64,000 bases of DNA from Terripilifer ovatus (GTDB taxonomy: Bacteria; Pseudomonadota; Alphaproteobacteria; Rhizobiales; Beijerinckiaceae). Where the stretch lies: positions 1 through 64,000 of the forward strand of contig JARHVB010000027.1 of the NCBI GenBank assembly GCA_029222685.1. The letters run 5' to 3'. A program made the translations under genes and the position numbers. Below, piece after piece: positions 62,042 through 64,000 of this stretch; the first letter of the stretch is position 1; every line of letters starts with the position of its first letter. The notes under the pieces were generated by a model. It was not told the origin of the DNA. It saw nothing but the letters and a program-made list of their open reading frames with translations, and made no database searches.

Positions 62042-63157
62042 ATGGCAGGTGTAACAAAGCATCACACGAAGCGCGATTTCGGCCGAGCCTTCCCGGCTAG
62101 CCATTATGATGACCCCCGCGGCGGACGGCCATCGGGGCTGGAGCGCAACATCCTGCGCTACAGGGCGACCGAGGCCACAGTTTATCTTTTCTACGCCGAG
62201 GAAATCCGTGCCTTCTTGTTGACCGACGTCCATCGTGCTGCCACCCGCCAAGGGGGCGAAACGATCTGGGACCCGCCCGAGGAGCGGCGGCTACAACATA
62301 TCTTGGCCGATCTATTGCGAGACGCTGAGACGGCCGGGAAGCTCCCAGCGGAAGATGCGGCTTCCCTTCGCCACGCCTTAGCAAGTCAGCGGCAGCAAGG
62401 CAAAAAACTCAAGGTCGCCCTTGGTTACGCCGTCACGATTGGCATCTTCACCGAGGCAGAAGCGGCCGAGCTGAAGGGGCTCCTGGATTACCGGAACGAC
62501 ATCGCGCACCGCATTCACCTGGTGATGTCCGACGTCAACCGGAACTATTGGGCGATCGATCACGTGGCTTATGCCGCGCCAACTTATAAGGGCGAGGCTC
62601 TGGATCGACTGCGTGCCTTTCGGCGCTCACTGTGGGAACGTGCGCGGGCCAAGCTCATTTTGACCCTTTCCATGGATAGTATGCTGTTCGAACTTGCCGA
62701 GCATACATACGAACAAGACCTGAAGCGTTTAGACCGCCTCATCACCAAGCAAATTGCTCACGAACGTGAACGCTATGGCGCGATCAACGCCGAACTCGAT
62801 CTCCGGAGCACGGAACTCGTCGACGACCTGTCGCCTCGGTTTCCTGCCAATCATCGGCCCGGCCGTCAAGGATACGGCGATGACTACATTCCTGCGACGG
62901 GACACCTTACGAAACGAGGCGTCGAGATCTGCTACCGACTCTTCGACCTGGGCAAGAGCCCGATAGCGGTCTCCTACCTGATGGGGATGACGCTTCGCTC
63001 TGCAGAGCGCCGCCATCGGAATTGGATCAAGGCCGGTGGTTTGCGGCGTGTGCGCGCGGAGGTGGAGCGCTACGACCTCCGCTCAATGCGACGGCTGTCC
63101 GCACCCTTATTGGACGAACTAGAAGAGCGCATGCGGGAGACGGAGGACGACAAGTAA
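62042..63157 (+). CDS. HEPN-motif protein in the Hachiman operon
   Basis: A 371-residue protein without an assigned family. The segment LLDYRNDIAHRIH contains the RNase signature of HEPN domains (Arg151-x4-His156) within a helical region (about 90-215). The C-terminus has a helix-turn-helix-like part (GVEICYRLFDLGKSPIAVSYLMGMTLRSAERRHRNWIKAGG). HEPN proteins are typical RNA-cutting toxins in defence loci. It begins 12 bases after hamB and is followed at once by the next frame. It could be an extra effector or regulator of the system, or an independent module. The HEPN call rests on the motif and surrounding helices only. Confidence 0.6.
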   Translation: MAGVTKHHTKRDFGRAFPASHYDDPRGGRPSGLERNILRYRATEATVYLFYAEEIRAFLLTDVHRAATRQGGETIWDPPEERRLQHILADLLRDAETAGKLPAEDAASLRHALASQRQQGKKLKVALGYAVTIGIFTEAEAAELKGLLDYRNDIAHRIHLVMSDVNRNYWAIDHVAYAAPTYKGEALDRLRAFRRSLWERARAKLILTLSMDSMLFELAEHTYEQDLKRLDRLITKQIAHERERYGAINAELDLRSTELVDDLSPRFPANHRPGRQGYGDDYIPATGHLTKRGVEICYRLFDLGKSPIAVSYLMGMTLRSAERRHRNWIKAGGLRRVRAEVERYDLRSMRRLSAPLLDELEERMRETEDDK

Positions 63158-63401
63158 ATGCTGTCATTCCGCGAAGCCCAGGCCGTCGAAGACATAGCCA
63201 GCCTTCTATATGACTTGCTCCCCGGTAGCGGGAATTCCCGGACGGCGTTTCCAATCGCGGCGGCGCGGGCTGGCCTCGGTGCGTTCCCGCTCGCGGGAGA
63301 GCAAATCGGTGGGGGCTTTAAGGTCCGTCACCATCCAGTCCACCCTGCACTGCGGAGTCCTTGTTGGCCTCGATAGAGATTTTTGTGGGCGCGCCGATTG
63401 A
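63158..63401 (+). pseudogene. Short, probably frameshifted fragment of a conflict-system domain
   Basis: The first 45 codons ([41 protein letters not shown]) look like real protein, of a type I recall at the N-terminus of defence proteins, continuing with a GSK..A...L...TL pattern. Here the frame continues into unlike sequence and stops at 63376. The overlapping frame ending at 63401 carries [18 protein letters not shown], a plausible continuation, so a frameshift near 63280 is likely. It abuts the HEPN gene and overlaps the NERD gene start. Confidence 0.4.
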
Positions 63402-64000
63402 GCATGCTTCCGAGCGGGCCACGCTGAAGCACGCCTATGAATCTCTGTCAGCGCATGGCATTCCAGCCGTCATCCTTGCGAATGTGAATCTTGGCGATAG
63501 GCAGGTCGATCTCGTCATCGCGATTGACCGCGCCGCGCTGGTCACCGAGTCAAAAGGCTTCACTTCGGCCGTGCGCGGCGGCCGCAACGGCGATTGGGAA
63601 GCCCAACTTGCTTCCGGTGCCTGGAAAAAGTTCTCAAATCCATATCTCCAGGTCATCGGCGAGAAGCTGGCGTTACGTGATGCGATGCGAAGCTTCGCCG
63701 GGGCCGACGTCCCCTATCCGAATGCGGCCCTGGTCTTCGCTCCAGCCGTTCCTCCGGGTTCGACGATCCCGCAGGATGATTTCAAAGTTTCGATCGGCGG
63801 CCTCGCTGAACTTCCGGCGTTTATCGCATCAATGAAGCGCGACGGATGGTCGTTGGATCAGTGGCGGGCCTTCGCGGCCCACCATCGCTTGCTCGCGGCA
63901 CCGTCGATCGAGGCGGCGTTGAGCCCGCTATTGCTCGATGCCGAGCAGTTGCTCGGCGCCTACGGTGAAGCATTCATCCGAACCTACGGTGCATCTGCGT
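63364..64000 (+). CDS. NERD-domain protein, running off the window
   Basis: An open frame from TTG at 63364 to the window end (at least 212 codons). The opening [63 protein letters not shown] matches the nuclease-related NERD domain, with the catalytic Asp (VDLVI) and Glu-x-Lys (ESK). A GGAG site lies seven bases upstream of the TTG. NERD domains are found at the N-terminus of large defence proteins with NTPase domains; what follows lies outside the window. Confidence 0.7.
   Translation, partial: MASIEIFVGAPIEHASERATLKHAYESLSAHGIPAVILANVNLGDRQVDLVIAIDRAALVTESKGFTSAVRGGRNGDWEAQLASGAWKKFSNPYLQVIGEKLALRDAMRSFAGADVPYPNAALVFAPAVPPGSTIPQDDFKVSIGGLAELPAFIASMKRDGWSLDQWRAFAAHHRLLAAPSIEAALSPLLLDAEQLLGAYGEAFIRTYGASA

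Overview
The window looks like a high-GC alphaproteobacterial chromosome, probably Hyphomicrobiales. The grounds are the chromosomal gene set on the left, the GC-rich codon use and the alphaproteobacterial type of the conjugation genes; the species is not determined. A large integrative and conjugative element (ICE), or a genomic island derived from one, is inserted at the 3' end of guaA. The left junction lies near 4.6 kb. No second copy of the guaA tail was seen by eye, so the right end is probably outside the window. No tRNA, rRNA or CRISPR array was seen.

Layout. 1-4638 is chromosome: a small GIY-YIG nuclease gene bracketed by two inverted palindromic repeats, an RsmB-type RNA methyltransferase, an Aat-type aminoacyl-tRNA-protein transferase, and guaA. 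4639-6438 is the island end, with a P4-type tyrosine recombinase and an AlpA-like excisionase/regulator. 6598-13928 is cargo: a tripartite-efflux half-operon (cupin protein, membrane fusion protein, RND pump) between two LysR regulators. 13911-33624 is the transfer and maintenance core, nearly all on the minus strand. It holds repA, parA, DUF2840, traF, a lytic transglycosylase, a relaxase, traG, a CopG protein, trbBCDEJKLFGI and DUF2274, plus several small DNA-binding regulators. This order resembles Tn4371-like and rhizobial trb-type ICEs. 33815-35426 is a small metal-resistance-like remnant (truncated ChrB plus an MFS pump). 35702-47832 is a second maintenance block on the minus strand: DUF736, a membrane protein, DUF2493, toprim, a giant methyltransferase/strawberry-notch helicase, a ParB-like protein and an ArdC antirestriction protein. 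Several of these genes have long structured leaders.

48220-64000 is a dense defence and conflict region. It contains an AbiE toxin-antitoxin pair fused to a truncated type I restriction gene, two DUF3800 proteins, a Lit-like peptidase, a ParB-like protein with a divergent MerR-like gene broken by an IS256-family element, a DUF1778/GNAT toxin-antitoxin pair, a Hachiman system (hamA-hamB), a HEPN-motif protein, a decayed fragment, and a NERD-domain protein that runs off the window.

How it works together. The integrase and AlpA protein would control excision. The relaxase, TraG and Trb proteins would process and export the DNA. RepA and the partition-type proteins would stabilise the excised form, and ArdC would protect it on entry. 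The defence genes would benefit the host or exclude rival elements. Signs of decay are a fused and mutated parA, a frameshifted DUF2285 gene, a truncated chrB, a truncated hsdR and an IS-broken MerR gene. The most novel-looking items are the cotranscribed TA-Hachiman-HEPN-NERD array, the ParB/Lit/DUF3800 operon, and a leader hairpin present three times with compensating base changes.
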